In this document: piece after piece, positions 14,241-28,287 of the stretch
Numbering within the stretch: position 1 is the stretch's first letter
Layout of the letters: every line of letters begins with the position of its first letter
Assembly: GCF_000182925.2 (NCBI RefSeq)
Contig: NC_026501.1
Coordinates: 9,734,894 to 9,798,893 of the forward strand
DNA: 64,000 bases
Direction: 5' to 3'
Source of the DNA: Neurospora crassa OR74A
Taxonomy: Eukaryota; Ascomycota; Sordariomycetes; Sordariales; Sordariaceae
Made by a program: the position numbers and the translations under genes
The notes under the pieces: generated by a model
Database searches by the model: none
The model's input: only the letters and a program-made list of their open reading frames with translations
What the model was told of the DNA's origin: nothing

Positions 14241-14653
14241 TACTTAAGGGGGAATAAATTTTATTCGAGGACGGAGGAGGTTAAGGAAACCCTAAACCGG
14301 CTAATAACAGATTATTTATAAAGGAAATTCCAGGCCGAATATTATAATATAAATTTAAAGAAAGTATAATTATAGAGAAAAAAAAGACGAGGTAAAATAC
14401 TTTTAAGGATAGGATATGGAAAGATCTAATTCGGATAAGGATTGAAGTTATAATCCCTAAGGGGCGACCCCTAGGAATATAAATAAATCCTAAAAATTAA
14501 TTTAACACCCCGCTCATATACTTAAGGATAGATAAATCCGTACCCGATACCCAACAACTAATATACAACAATAAGACCGAAGCGATAATATAACTTCCTT
14601 TCTCGACCTTTTTCTTTATAATATTTCCTTTAATATCTATTTTTCTTTACGAA
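14241..14653. other. 3' flank of plus-strand gypsy, possible LTR remnant
   Basis: This begins with a purine tract (AAGGGGGAATAA, about 14,246-14,257), like the polypurine tract that precedes a gypsy 3' LTR. Non-coding AT-rich sequence follows up to the gap. I found no matching copy upstream of gag, so the LTR call is only a possibility. Confidence 0.4.
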
Positions 14654-14753
14654 NNNNNNNNNNNNNNNNNNNNNNNNNNNNNNNNNNNNNNNNNNNNNNN
14701 NNNNNNNNNNNNNNNNNNNNNNNNNNNNNNNNNNNNNNNNNNNNNNNNNNNNN
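14654..14753. other. Assembly gap (100 N)
   Basis: This is a 100-N scaffold gap separating the gypsy element from the Ulp1-containing relic. Confidence 0.98.
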
Positions 14754-17700
14754 TTAGATATTATAATTATACTGAAGAATAAAGGAAAATTTTAACCTAA
14801 AAAATAGTAAGAAATCCACCCCTCTACCCCTTCTCCCTACTTTACAAATTACTATCCTCAAATAAAAAAATAACTATAGGGTCCCTTTTACCTTTAAAAC
14901 TATATATATAAATAGGAGAAGTATAATTAAATAAAGGAATTTTAAACGTACTATAAATAATAATAGACTATAAATTAGTACTATATTTCTTATTATTATC
15001 CTTACTATATTTTCTACCGTTAAATAAAAAGAATTTTTCAAAATCCTTAGGAAAGCGAGCATTATCATCTATATTTAAAAGGTCGTACGGACTTAAGACC
15101 TAATCTTTAAAAAAGAACTTTATAAATTTAAGAAGTAGAATTTCGGGAAATAGAGCTTTAAAATCCGTATAATTACCTAAAATATCCCCTTTACTTTAAT
15201 TCCTTTTATACCTAATTACTTTAAGTTTTTTAAAAATTAGAACTACTTCTACCTTAATCGGAGATATATTAGCACTATATAAATCCGTACTACTATTCGA
15301 ATTAGTATTATTAACCTCTATTTTATTACCGCCTTCTACGTTCTACTTATTACTACAATAATCTAATTTAATATCTTTAAAAACTAACGAAGGGAAATCC
15401 ACCTAAATTCCAATTATAAACTTATTTATATTATAGGAATTTATACTATTACCCTTACCTATAATATTAACTTCTATCCCCTTACTACCCTTCTTACCCT
15501 ACTTCTAATTATAATAACCTAATTTACGCTTTTTAAGGGCTATTAAAGAAGGAGTAACGTTATCCTTAACTATAAGTATACTAACCTTATATAAATTTAT
15601 ACCCTTATTTCTAATATTACTTTCTATATTATTAAGGGACGAATTTCTAACAATTAAAGAACTATTATTTAAATCTTAACCATTATCCTTAAACTTATTA
15701 TTAAAACCTTACTAAAATAAAGAATCATCCTAGGCAAATAATTTTAACGCCTTATAATTACCGCGTACAATAGCCCCTTTTCCCTTTAAGCTTAACTACT
15801 TACACTCGTAAGTAGCGTATTTAAACTATATCTTCCTACTAAAGGGAATTTAATCCTTAAAGGATATCTAATCCAATTAACTAATATTATTAATAACTAA
15901 AAAATCCCCACCTTAACTTCGGTTATTTAATAGCATCCAATAAAAACCGGCGTATTATAATTAACATTAGACAAAGAACTTTAAATATTTTAAATTAATT
16001 ACGGAAGATATATATTAAATAGTAAATTTACCGAATTATATACAATTACTACAAATCCCTCCCTTAATATTTACTAATATAGAGATACAATTAAGAAAGG
16101 GCGATTAGATATTAAGAATTTCCTATTTACTAGTAGAGGTAAAAATAGAAATAAATATTTTCTAGAGCTATTCGAAATAATAGGAATAAATATATCGGTT
16201 CCTAAGGAAAGGATAATAATTAGTATAAGAAGAAATATAAGTTAAGGAGGAGTAGATTTGTACGGGAAATTAAATTTCTAAATAAATAGAATTAAAATAT
16301 ATTCCTTCTTAATACGGAGGGAACTAATATAATACCCTTAGAGCTAACTGCTTTTCTTCTTAATAAAAACTTTCTAAGGAAAGTACTTTTTAATCCCAAA
16401 ACTTCGAATATAGGAGAGGATCGCCTCGCAATACTTATCGGCTATTTTAAAAGCTAATATAAGATGGTAAAGATTATTAATATCTTTTAAAAACTTCTAT
16501 TTAAAATATATTGAATTAGTTGTAATAGGATACTTTAAGGAGAAAACCCCTACCTCCTTAATAAAGACTTTATAGTAAGGATTATATACTATTCCTTAAA
16601 AATTATCTTTAAAGAACGGACCCGGAGATAAATTAATAAAAATTTTTAATAAAAATTAGTGTTTACTATTAGGATATTCGTTAAAATATTTTAAATTATT
16701 TTTAATTTTTAAAAGGAAGGTAAGGATAGGGTTAATTAAAAAAGGAATTGATAGCCTTTTTCTAATAATAAAAATAAATTTTAAAATATTAATACTCGGC
16801 TAAAAATTCTCGTTTTAAAATTTAAAAGGAATTTCCCCTATTTAAATCGCTACCCAAAGAGGGTTAGAAGCGTTAAGAAAAGAATTTTTAGATATAGTGT
16901 AAATTTATATTACTAAAGAGAAAGAATTGGAGGATATTTTACAATTAATTACTAAGGAAAAGTTAATAGAAATATAAATAAAGAAAAGAGGAAAGTAGGA
17001 GAAGTAAAAAGAAATTAGGTACCTACTAATAAAAGTAAAAAGAAGTAAATAAAATATATTTAACTAAATATATATTGCTTAAGTAATAAAAGTAGGAAGG
17101 TTTTAAATAGAAATAGGAGGTACGAAAATATTGTTAGGAGGTAAATAAACGGAATATTAAGTACCTTTTTAGCGGATTTACGCCTAAAAAGTACTTAAAG
17201 CTCTAATTACAATTATAAAATAATACCTAAATAATCTTTTTAATCCTTATAATACAATTAAGTTACTAACTATATTAAAAATAAAAAATCTTTAATAAAG
17301 GTATATACTAGTAACTACTATTACTTTATTATATTATTAAAAACGGATTTATATTAATTATTATTTAATATTCTATATAAATATATAAAATAGAAGAATT
17401 ATAAACTTAGCTTAGGGTACTATAGACTATTACTTAATAATTTATATAAATACGAGAGATAAAAGTATTATAAATTTAGCCTAAGGAATTATAATTCGAA
17501 AGACCCTTTAATAGGGAGATTACAAAGATGCTACACCTATATAACCCAATTATATAACCTATAATCTTTAAGTTTATATTTAAGTATAAATAATTATAGT
17601 AATTCAAAATATTGCTAAAAAAGGACGTAATTAGCCCCCTAGGATATTATAAAATTAATATTACTTAGTTCGTAATAGAAGAAGACCCGCCTAATAATAT

Positions 17701-20190
17701 AAAGTTAAAATAAATTATTTATATTCGCTACTAGAGATTTAAAAGTAATAATAGCAATAATAAGAAAATCTCCGCCTTCTAGGAAAAGGAAGGTAAAGAA
17801 GAATTTATATATCGATAAAGGGTAAAGATTTATTAACTATTAAAGCTACCCGCTAAAGAGATTCAACCCGTTATATTACTACCTACTATTATTAAAGAAT
17901 TTACCCCGCCCGCAAATATACTAAAGGATAAAAAAGAAGTTAACGTTATAAATATATTAATCCTTATTATAAATTCGCCCTCGAACGTTGCTAGGTCGAA
18001 TCCTATGTAAGAACTAACGTAAGAGATCCCTTCCCCTAATAAGCCTCCTTCTAAATTATAGAAAAAGAAAGGAGAACCTACTAAGGAAGAAATCCCTAGT
18101 AGCTTACCTATTAAAATTGTAAATATAAAATAAGAAGAATAAATATTAAAAGAAATCCCTTTTTACGAGGATAAATCTATACTTTAAGAAAGTAATTTTA
18201 AAGACCTAACTATCCTCTCAAAAAATTCTAAATTTAAATTACAATTAAAAGTTCCTCCCTATATATCTAAGGGTTGTAACGCTTAAATAAATAAATATAT
18301 AAAAAATATAAGATAAATATAGATGGAGGATATTAAAAATTGGAGAGAAATTGATATATAGCCGGGAGAAGTCTACCCCCTACAATTAGAACCGTCTAGG
18401 AAGTTACTGCTAGATTTAAATTAGCGCTTCCCTAAGTATAAAAAGATAGGGAATTAAATTAATATAGTAGAACTACTATTTATTTTTATATTTAGTAATA
18501 TAAATAAAAATACTTATAAGAAGGTTATAAGAGCAAATCTCCTCCTCTTAGAAGATTGGCTAGAATCTACCTAGCCTAGTAGGATTTTATAATATTCGTA
18601 CACCCTAAGGATAGTAAACCTATAGTATTATATTAACCAAAAGTAATAGCTAAATAGTACTAAAATATACATAATTTTAATATAAATATTAAAGAATTTC
18701 AATAACCAAATCTATATCCTACCGATAGTACTATTATTAGACCCTACGAATCCGTACTTTAAAGTAATAGGGGAGAACCTTAAAAAATTCTTAGTAAAGA
18801 CATAGTAGTAGTATCTACTAATTTAAATAAGAAACCACTTTTCGCTAGTAATCGTTAACTAAATAGATAGTATATAGTACCTATATAATTTAAACTTTAT
18901 TATAGAAAGGGTAAAGCGGATTAAAACCGTACTTAAAGTCTTATATAAAGAGAACTATATATATAAGAATAAAGAGGGAAAGCAAGAGAAGGTTCGGAAT
19001 AATACCTTAATATACGCATTTCCTTATTAATAATTCAATTAGAATTGTAGACTATAAATACTCGAAACGGCTAGACTATTTTTCATCGAAATAAAATACA
19101 AAGATCGGTATATTACTAATAAATTATACCCCTATATCGACCCTATCTTTTAAGAGGAAGGCAATTACTAGAAACTTTAAGTATAAATTAATAATATAGA
19201 ATAGTTAGAGGAGATTATAGTTAGGTAATAAATACGGACTATATATAATTATATTAAAGTATAGTAAATTAGTAGTATAAAGGAACTACTAAATGTAGAA
19301 TAATATAAAGATTTAGTACGAACCTTAAATAATAGGCTAAATAATAAGTACAATTATAATAAAGAGCTACGCCCGCCTACTACTAGAAATCCGCTGGAAA
19401 AGGTAGTAATAAGAGATCCTGAGGCCTTTTACAATTTAATCTAGTAGGGATTTGGACTATTTATTATAATTTCTATTAATAAATAGAAGGACGTTACTAC
19501 GGATATAACCAAACGAGGGAACATCGAGGATAAGGATAGAGACCTTACCTTTATATTTAACGAAGTATTAGAGCCTAAGCCCGAACTGGAAAAGAAGGAA
19601 TCTACTCCCAAACTTAAAATACTGCAAACTCTACAAAAAAAAAGACTAGTACCAAATCCCCCTACCCCTTCGAAACCTTAGAAAAAGAGGATAATAAAAT
19701 GTAATAAAATGTAAACTACGAAAACTATATTTAAAAACTACAACTACTTCCTAATCAACTATTTTATACTCCTAATAAAGAAATTAGCTATAAGGAATCT
19801 ACTAAAGATTAAACGCGTTAGGGGTGCCTTAATAATAAATATAAAATAAAAATACGCCCTAACCCTTTTAAAGAGAATAAAATAAGAATTATTCCAACCT
19901 AAAGTAATTAATATAAGTAAAGTTTAAGATTTATTAGACGTAAATCTAGAGGATATAAAGGATTTACTTAGAAAGGAGGTAAAAGAAAGAAAAAAAAAGA
20001 GAAAGAAGCAAAGAGAAGAGAGTAGACTATTACTAAAAGTATTAGGAGATATAAAAGAGGGGAATAGGAATAAGGGAAGGAACCTCTACCCTAATTATTT
20101 ATTCGAAATTATTACTAGCGTAGCCTATATTTTATTTTTTCTTATTAATATTTCCTTAATACAAATCTCCTACTTAACTATAAGTATTAG
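14754..20190 (+). mobile_element. Large RIP-decayed reading frame ending in a Ulp1/C48-like cysteine peptidase
   Basis: A single plus-strand reading direction stays coherent across most of this block, interrupted by stops at probable Gln/Trp positions. The N-terminal 3.5 kb is not recognised. From about 18,540 to 19,090 the layout of a Ulp1/SENP (C48) peptidase is visible. A stop-stop-LNST stretch corresponds to the WLND-type entry motif. The catalytic His sits in an N-H-F-S-L-V-I-V segment (His at 18836-18838). A YLYN segment near 18,878-18,889 matches the YDS/Asp region. Two stops, then F-N-stop-N-C-R (Cys at 19046-19048), match Q-x-N-x-x-D-C-G after G-to-A change. A Lys/Arg-rich C-terminal region follows. 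Such peptidases are known in several eukaryotic DNA transposons, but no transposase was identified here. Confidence 0.6.
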
Positions 20191-20290
20191 NNNNNNNNNN
20201 NNNNNNNNNNNNNNNNNNNNNNNNNNNNNNNNNNNNNNNNNNNNNNNNNNNNNNNNNNNNNNNNNNNNNNNNNNNNNNNNNNNNNNNNNN
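20191..20290. other. Assembly gap (100 N)
   Basis: This is a 100-N scaffold gap between the Ulp1 relic and a minus-strand gypsy. Confidence 0.98.
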
Positions 20291-22811
20291 TCTACCCTTC
20301 TTTAGAATAAAAATAATAGGGGCGCCTACTAGGTTAATAGAAGAATGAATTTATTTTTTTTAAAGTATTTCCGCTAATTATTTATATAATACTTCTAATT
20401 CTTTAATATTCAATATATAAATCGGTCCCTAAAATATTCTCCCCTTCGATTAAATTAATATAATACTTTAGCCGGTTATATTAGGGTAGGGGTATAACCG
20501 AAGCTTCGAATATTAATTAGAATTCTTTATATTCTAGTAGAATAATTAGCTTAGAGACGGCGAATTCGCCTTCTATTTCCTCTAATAATTTTAAAGGTTA
20601 TAGTAGCGCTAGTTCCGCAGGGGGTACTAGGGTAGAGTAAATACTATTAAATATTATTCGAAAAATTTTTATTAGAGGGGTAGGGATTAGAAATAATTCG
20701 GCCGACTTTATTATAACAAATAGGGCTATAAATTCTAATACTAAAGAAGAGGGGATTTCGAATAGGATATTTATATATACGGGAGGGCGGAAACCCTCTT
20801 CTACCCTTACTATTTCCTAAAGGTTTAATAGTAGAATTAAATTCTACTAAAGCCCCGCTAGGACGGTTATAGTATTATATACTTCCTTTACTAGTACTAT
20901 ACTTAATACGAAATTACTAGCCTTAATACGAAATTAAAACGATTATTACTACTAATTAATATTAGAATTCTACTTATAAAATTAGGGGTAACCAAAAATA
21001 ATTTCTACGGCTAAGGATTTAATTATAATAAAAGTAATTTACTTTGTCCGTTTAGTACTATAAGAATTATATATTTTAATAAAATAAATAATTATACTAT
21101 ATATAAGAATAGGTTGAAGGGAGAAATTAATAAAATAATAGGGTATCAGATTAATTTTTACATCCAACGGGAATAAATACCTATTAATTAAATTTAATTC
21201 CGCGCCCGAATCTATTAACCCTTATATATTCTACTAATTTCTATAAATCCTTACTAATAATTTTATTTTTAAATATATTTATAATCTACTTATATTATTT
21301 TAAGCGGTTATAGCCGCTACTCTAATTGTAATCGGTTTAATATTCGCTCTATATAAGGGGGTACTTATAGGGATAGGGCAATTTTATATTAAATAACCGA
21401 TTTAATTATAATTGTAATAGGCTCGGTTCGGGTACGCTACTACGAAATAGCCTATTATACTATATTTATAGTAGGTATTTAATAAATTCGGCTAGGTATA
21501 TTAGTTATACGTATAACCTTTTTAATAATAAAGGGAATAAATAAAATTAGAGTTTATTTAAAAAGTAGTAGGGGAGTAATAGGGAAAATCGGAGGGGTTA
21601 TTACTATAGGATAATTAAGAAGGAGTATTCGAAGAGGAAGTAGGAAGGTATAAAAACGAAGAAAACGATAGAATATACTTTAAAAATATTTAATTTTAGT
21701 AACGTAATATAAATAGTTTAATATTCTTTAAGCTTTTTAACCGTTCTATATACGCTATTACTTTATTTATTATATTAATACTAACCGTTGAGAGGACGCT
21801 TTATTTAAAAAGGGGGCGCAATTGGTTAATTTAAATAATAATCCGAATATACTCCGGTTAATTGTATAATAGATTAAATTCTTCGGTATAATAGTAGTTA
21901 TAGAAATTACAAACGGTTTCTAAAGTACCTTACTATATACGTTCGAATTTATTAAGAGTAAATTATTTAATAGCCTAAATATTACTATTATATTCGGTTT
22001 TTAAAAAAGTACGGAGGTTACTCTATATAGGCGTATTACAAATAGTATTATACCCGGGTTTATTATAAAAAATTAATATATATTTAATTTATATATTTTT
22101 AAAATTACTTTTAATATAATTAATAATGAATAAAAGGGAAATATAAAGGTATTCTTAGAAATATATATCGACGTTATAAAAATAATTTTATAATTATAAG
22201 AAACTTTTATTAATAAATTTAATAATATTATATTTAGGATAATATTTAGTATAGGCTAATATAATTATAGTTAGTAAAGGAATAATTATAGTAATAACTA
22301 TCGACGAAGGGGGGGTAAGGGGAGGTATAATAGAAATATAAATTTAATTATAAAAGAAGTAATTTTAATAATAGAACCCGGCGGGGATAAGGGGGTAATT
22401 TCCTACTAAATTTTATTTAGTAAGGCCTACGAAAGTAAATTATTCTTATTAGGATATATACGAAGGGAAATAATTAAGGAGGAGTTTAATTACGGCGAAC
22501 CGAAATTCGAATAATTACTACTTACGTACGAATTTATCGGCTTCCGAAATTTAGGGGTACGACCGAAAAGCCCGGGGCGGCGTAAGGAGGTAGTTTTTAT
22601 TACTATTTTCTTCAATAAACTCTACGGTAGGCTAATATTATTATAATAAAAACGGAAGGGGCTAAATCGTTTTAATTATAGTAACTATAAGGGTAATAAT
22701 ACGAGAGGGGCGAGGAATAGCCTTAGTAGTACGAGAGATAAATTAACTACTATATATATATATTTTAACGGTACTAATTTAATTCCCGGAGGAAGAACTA
22801 TTAATTTATTA
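20291..22811 (-). mobile_element. RIP-decayed Ty3/gypsy 5' half: gag, protease, start of RT
   Basis: Read on the minus strand, gag runs from about 22,800 and includes a CCHC zinc knuckle near 21,420-21,370. There the Cys and His codons have become Tyr (Y-Y-N-Y-N-x-x-G-Y-x4-C). The aspartic protease follows with its catalytic D-S-G-A still intact at 21212-21201, in a LIDSGAELNLI context. The reverse transcriptase N-terminus ends at the gap, with a decayed S-x-R-RPY-x-F-Y-S-KEG segment corresponding to the usual RPSxSPAGAPxxFVKKKDG region. The element is not functional because many stops interrupt it. Its relation to the similar minus-strand copy at 4,430-6,370 is likely but not proven. Confidence 0.75.
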
Positions 22812-22865
22812 GGAATATAAGCAAAAGGTAGGTTGAAGTAATTACGGTCGTAACTATACGTAGGG
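22812..22865. repeat. 54-bp repeat, copy 2
   Basis: This is the partner of 3183-3236, with the same length and orientation and mostly transition differences. It lies just upstream, in minus-strand sense, of the gypsy gag, so it may be leader or LTR sequence of that family. Confidence 0.7.
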
Positions 22866-23599
22866 GATAGTAAATTAGAAATTAATTTAAAAATATATTC
22901 ATAGCTACCGACTATAATAAATTATACTTCGTTAAACCTCTTTTATACTTATATAAACTCTATTTATTTACTAACGAGTATTATAGAGCCTCGTATTAAT
23001 CTAGCGCCTCGGCGCAGTGCTAGATTATCCTTCCCGCAAGCCCAACCTAATATAAGCATTATCGTTAGTAATCCTACGCGTTAGTTAACGAAGGGGAGCA
23101 GTAGCCGTTGAGGTGCTTCTGTGTACGAGTTCTTAGCCTCCTAACACCTACGTAAAAAAGGCTACTTCTTTATATACCCTATTATTACTTACTACAACCC
23201 TAATACGGCTATTAATACCCTATAGGCGTTCGGTATAAGCTACGCTATATTTATTGTACAAATTAAAGCCTTAAAAGATTAGGGATATATAAGAATTTAA
23301 ATAATAGAAGGAAGAAGAGGATATAGGGGAGTTAAAATAGCTTAGAGTAGAATTATTTAACCCTAATAATAAGCCTATCCCCTTTAAGGAGGCTCGCGCC
23401 CTATTGGGGTTAGGAGGCTTAGATTAATTAGTCTATATAGGATTGGATATATAAGGGTTTTTCTAGTGTACGGATAGGACTGGGTTCGACTATCCTCCCT
23501 ATAAGGCTTTTTTCCCGCTCGTTGTACCTTTGCTACGCCGCCGTTGCGGGTACGACTTATTATCTCTCGGTGATAGAACGTAGTCGAAAAATACATTCA
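22866..23599. other. Transition from RIP-decayed DNA to gene island
   Basis: AT-rich stretches alternate with patches of normal base use (about 22,990-23,150 and 23,380-23,590). No gene is supported. A minus frame at 23384-23596 is open but has no recognisable content. The stretch ends in a short ATTC-type repeat at 23,594-23,613, where base composition switches to that of the gene island. Confidence 0.5.
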
Positions 23600-24703
<1,104 letters not shown>

Positions 24704-27700
24704 ATGAAGATTACAACTCTGTCGTGGTTGCTTCTGAATCAACTATTGACACTGTGCCTAGCCAGAGCCCAAAGCTGCAACCCCGATGGTTTTGTGAAGA
24801 GCAAGTTTGAGCAGAGTGAGCTTCTTTGGCCTAAAGAACGGATGGTATATTGTTGCTGACTCCGAGGCGTAGGCGCAGTCTTAAAGAACAGGTTATACTT
24901 TTACGGCGGACTAGCTTTGTATAACTGCGCCGGTGGCGTCCCGACATGGCTTCCATGTGATTGCTTTCCCCTATACCCCATATCAGACGACCATGAGCTC
25001 AACTAACGTGGTTGTACAACAGACCAAGGCCTACGATATGTGAATCTGTCTGACGAGAACAGGATCCTCCACATCCAAACTGTACCCGACGATGTTCCCC
25101 AAGTTGCTATGGGCGCTTTATGGAGCGACAACATAGACCGACTCTTCCTCTTCGGCGGTCAGTACTCGAACTCCTCCGCCAGTGCTCCATCTGCGGTAGA
25201 AACGGTATGGTCATACACCGAGAGCACTGGATCCTGGGAGAAAATCTCCGTTCAAAATCCTCCAGCCTTTCGTCTGGCCCGCGGCGCAAGCGTAAGCGTT
25301 CCAGAAACAAGAAAGGCATACTGGATGGGCGGTTGGGCAGACAACTCTACCACTTTTGGAATGCATGACCGAATTTACCAACGCCAACTCATCGAATTCG
25401 ACATGCAAACCCACAACTTCTCCTATTACGATGTTCCGGGCGGGTTCGGCGTCCAAAGAACCGGTGGCGGACTGGTCTATCTCCCATACGGGAAAAAGGG
25501 AGTGTTAATCGCCATGGGCGGGTCTATGTGTACAAGCGAGGACTGTCACCCGGTTCCCGGTTATCACCCGCTCACCCAGGTGTCGGTCTACGATCTGGCG
25601 TCTGAGAGGATCTACTCGCAGGAATCCACTACGGGAAACGGAGATCCAACGACAAAAGGGTGGGTGTGGCCTGAAGCACGTGCAGACTTTTGCATGGTAA
25701 CTGTCCCGTCGTATGACGAGACAGTCCATGCTATCTACGCGTGGGGAGGCATGGTTGGTCCTGATGGAAATGGCAGTGACAACGTCTGGGTCCTGTTGAT
25801 ACCACAGTTCGTCTGGGTGGAGGTCTATAACGGTCCGTACGGACGGTTCGGAGCAACCTGCCAGGTCACACACGAACGGTTTATGATGTTCAGCGGCGGC
25901 GAACGGCAATTTGGGTCCAATATGGGTGTATTGGACCTCACTACAGTATCCAACGGATGGTGGGATGGGTGGGTGGAGGCATGGCAGGACTTGACTGACG
26001 GCCAGAGATATCCTGCAGTAGAGCCCTGGTTCAGGTACAGCCCGCGCTTTGCCGCCTATCATCTGGGGTCAAGTCTGAGAAGGGTTGCTGGTAATCCGTG
26101 TGTATTATCGTTCCCTTTCCCCAAGCCTTGAGCTAACTTTCCAGCACAGAGCACGGCAGTTTGGAGACGAGTCACCAGCCGATATTCAGCGTCCATTCTC
26201 CGGATGGAGTCATTCTGAGTTGAAGCTCATCTTCAGCCCCTCGAACCATACGCGGCCCAATCCTTTTCGAACCAGAAACTATCTCGCAGCAGCAAAGATC
26301 ACACCGGCCCTACTTATTGTGATTTCCTTCTCTATATACATGGCGCTGTACCTCTACTCCCTCCTCCAGTTCAAAAGACGAGGTTACATGCAGGTTGTCT
26401 CCGGGACGACATCGATGACCTGGCGTCCTTTCGTCACTCGTAACCCGTACCTCCTTTTTCTCGCTCTTTCGTCCCTCTCTCTGCTCGTCGTCGTCGAACT
26501 CCTCTACCAACACTCCATCAATCCCGCCTTCGAGCCTGGCCTCCGCATCATGCACACAAATGGATCCGAACCTTCACCTCCAGGCTATTACCCCACCATC
26601 ACCTCCCGTCCTCGCCTCGGACTCTACACCTACTGGGACTCGGAAAGCACGAATTTCAAAGACATGCGCGGCACCTCCAGCCGCTTGAAACCGGAGGGGT
26701 ACGTCGTCTGGAACTACCTCCCAACCATCGTCGTTGTGCTTTATGGCCTGCTCTGGCAGCAGTGCGATGCGGAGGTTGAGCGTATTGAACCTTACTATCA
26801 CTTGTTCAATCACAACATGAAGCAGACAGCTGACAGGACGTTGAATGTGGATTACCACACTTTCTGGGCCCCGCTAAGGTTGTGGCAGGCCGTGAAGTAC
26901 AGGCAGTGGACTTGTCTTCTGTCTAGCACGGCGTACATCATTGCGTTTGCGGTGATTCCCAACCTTCAGAACTCCCTATTTTCCCTGGAAAAGAGACATG
27001 GTGGAACATATGGAGACTTGGTGGATTTCGCAAACGATGCGGATGGTGTGGGATATGGTGTGAGGGTGGCAGTGATGGATGGATCGTTTGCGAGGGCTCT
27101 CGAATTTATGTTTGGGGTGAATATGCTGTGTGCCGTTGCTCTGATAGCCATTTTTTGGCAAAGGGAAACAAGCACAGAGGGGTCCGGGTTGTATGGCGAC
27201 CCGAGGGGGATGAACTGGTTGAAGGAGTTGACCGATGAAGGCGAGTTGATGCGCGCTACGTCTTTTTCAGACAATGTGCAGCCAATTTGCCAGTGGGTCC
27301 TCCCAAGGGGACTTCAAGATTTTGTTGGTGATCCTGACGGACTGGATGAGTGGGCACGAAATCACTTGTGCTGGACGGAATTTCAAAACGGTGGACTGCG
27401 TTTAAAGTTTGAGTGCGCACACGAGCCCGCTCCGACTTCGTCCAAGTCATTCAAGCCTCTGCTGAATTCGATTCGGGATTTCCTGAACCAAAAGTGGCCG
27501 ATACACGTTCAGCAAAGACCATTCATGTTGAACCCAATTCCGTTCACATGTCTCCTTTTGGCAATCATCGCAGTCTTCGGTTTGACGCTTTGGATACTGT
27601 GCAGACATCTCATGGCGATCAAGAGCCAGGATGATACTATTCCTTTACCACCGGAACTATATCTAGTCATCGGTGTGCTAGTTAAGGCAAGTCTGACTTC

Positions 27701-28287
27701 ATTTCTTCCCAGCTTCTAGTTGCTAACCCGAACCCAAGTCTGTCTACGAATGCGTTGACCGCGATTTCCGTGCTGTGTGCCCTTTTCTTCCCCGAAAGCC
27801 TGTATGCTCATCGGCTGCTCCAGCCGCAGGAGCTTCAAGTGCAGGGGCAAGCTCAGCGAACGGTACATCCAGGTCTACAGACCGAAACATGGAGGAATAT
27901 AATACAACACCTCCCCTCTTCATTATCGTCACCGCATTCAAGTTCGGCCGCAAAACGTTGGCATTTCTATCGATTGGAACCGCTTCTATGGAAATATGGG
28001 CTCTCTTCCTTGGGACGCTGCAAGTGAGCGCTAGTAGCTATGGAAGCACGACGTGGCCGGGGGACCTCGCAGGGTTATCAATAGTAGTGGTAATGGAGGT
28101 GATCACAATTGCTGGATTGGTTGGGGTTTTGTTGAAGCGGATCAGTGTGGAAGGGAAGGGGGGACAAAGACCAAATCTGAAGCCGGGGACGATTTTGCAG
28201 AGGATGGTTATGATGACATGGCTTGATGCGGAATCTAGAGGTATAAATGGAAATGCAGGAGGGACTGGGCAGGCAGGCGTTCCATAG
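24704..28287 (+). CDS. Secreted Kelch propeller fused to DUF3433 multi-pass membrane protein
   Basis: Proposed exons are 24704-24815, 24873-24956, 25023-26090, about 26152-27686 and 27739-28287, giving about 1115 residues. The start has an ACCATGA context and begins a clear signal peptide (MKITTLSWLLLNQLLTLCLA). Six Kelch-type Gly-Gly blades follow (YFYGG, LFLFGG, AYWMGG, VLIAMGG, IYAWGG, MMFSGG), suggesting a six-bladed propeller outside the cell. The second half matches the fungal DUF3433 type, with repeated hydrophobic segments in a TWRPFVTRNPYLLF context. Intron 1 (GTGAGC...GTAG, CTGAC branch) and intron 2 (GTGATT...CAG, CTAAC branch) are phase-consistent; a GTGGCG donor at 24933 is an alternative for intron 2. 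The join at 26,090 is the weak point: donor GTAATC fits only an AGAG acceptor at 26151, while the better TTTCCAG site at 26144 shifts phase. The two halves could therefore be two genes, though the second half has no Met before its first membrane segment. Function is unknown. Confidence 0.7.
27687..27738 (+). other. GC-AG intron in the DUF3433 gene
   Basis: This 52-base intron has donor AAG|GCAAGT, a GCTAAC branch site and acceptor CCCAAG. Splicing joins ...VLVK to SVYECVDRD in phase 0 and removes an in-frame TAG at 27717-27719. The donor is GC rather than GT, a minor but accepted class that usually has a strong flanking consensus, as here. Confidence 0.75.

Noticed and set aside
20291-22811. 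Plus-strand reading as LINE ORF1 with zinc knuckles
   Set aside because: The plus-strand Cys/His spacing does not fit. The minus strand gives a correct CCHC knuckle, an intact DSGA protease motif and an RT start in gypsy order.
25505-26062. 185-codon minus-strand frame
   Set aside because: It is a shadow of the Kelch exon, with no domain and no splice support.
26131-27775. Frameshifts or broken frames in the Kelch-DUF3433 gene
   Set aside because: The breaks coincide with introns having branch sites. Only the join near 26,090 is uncertain.
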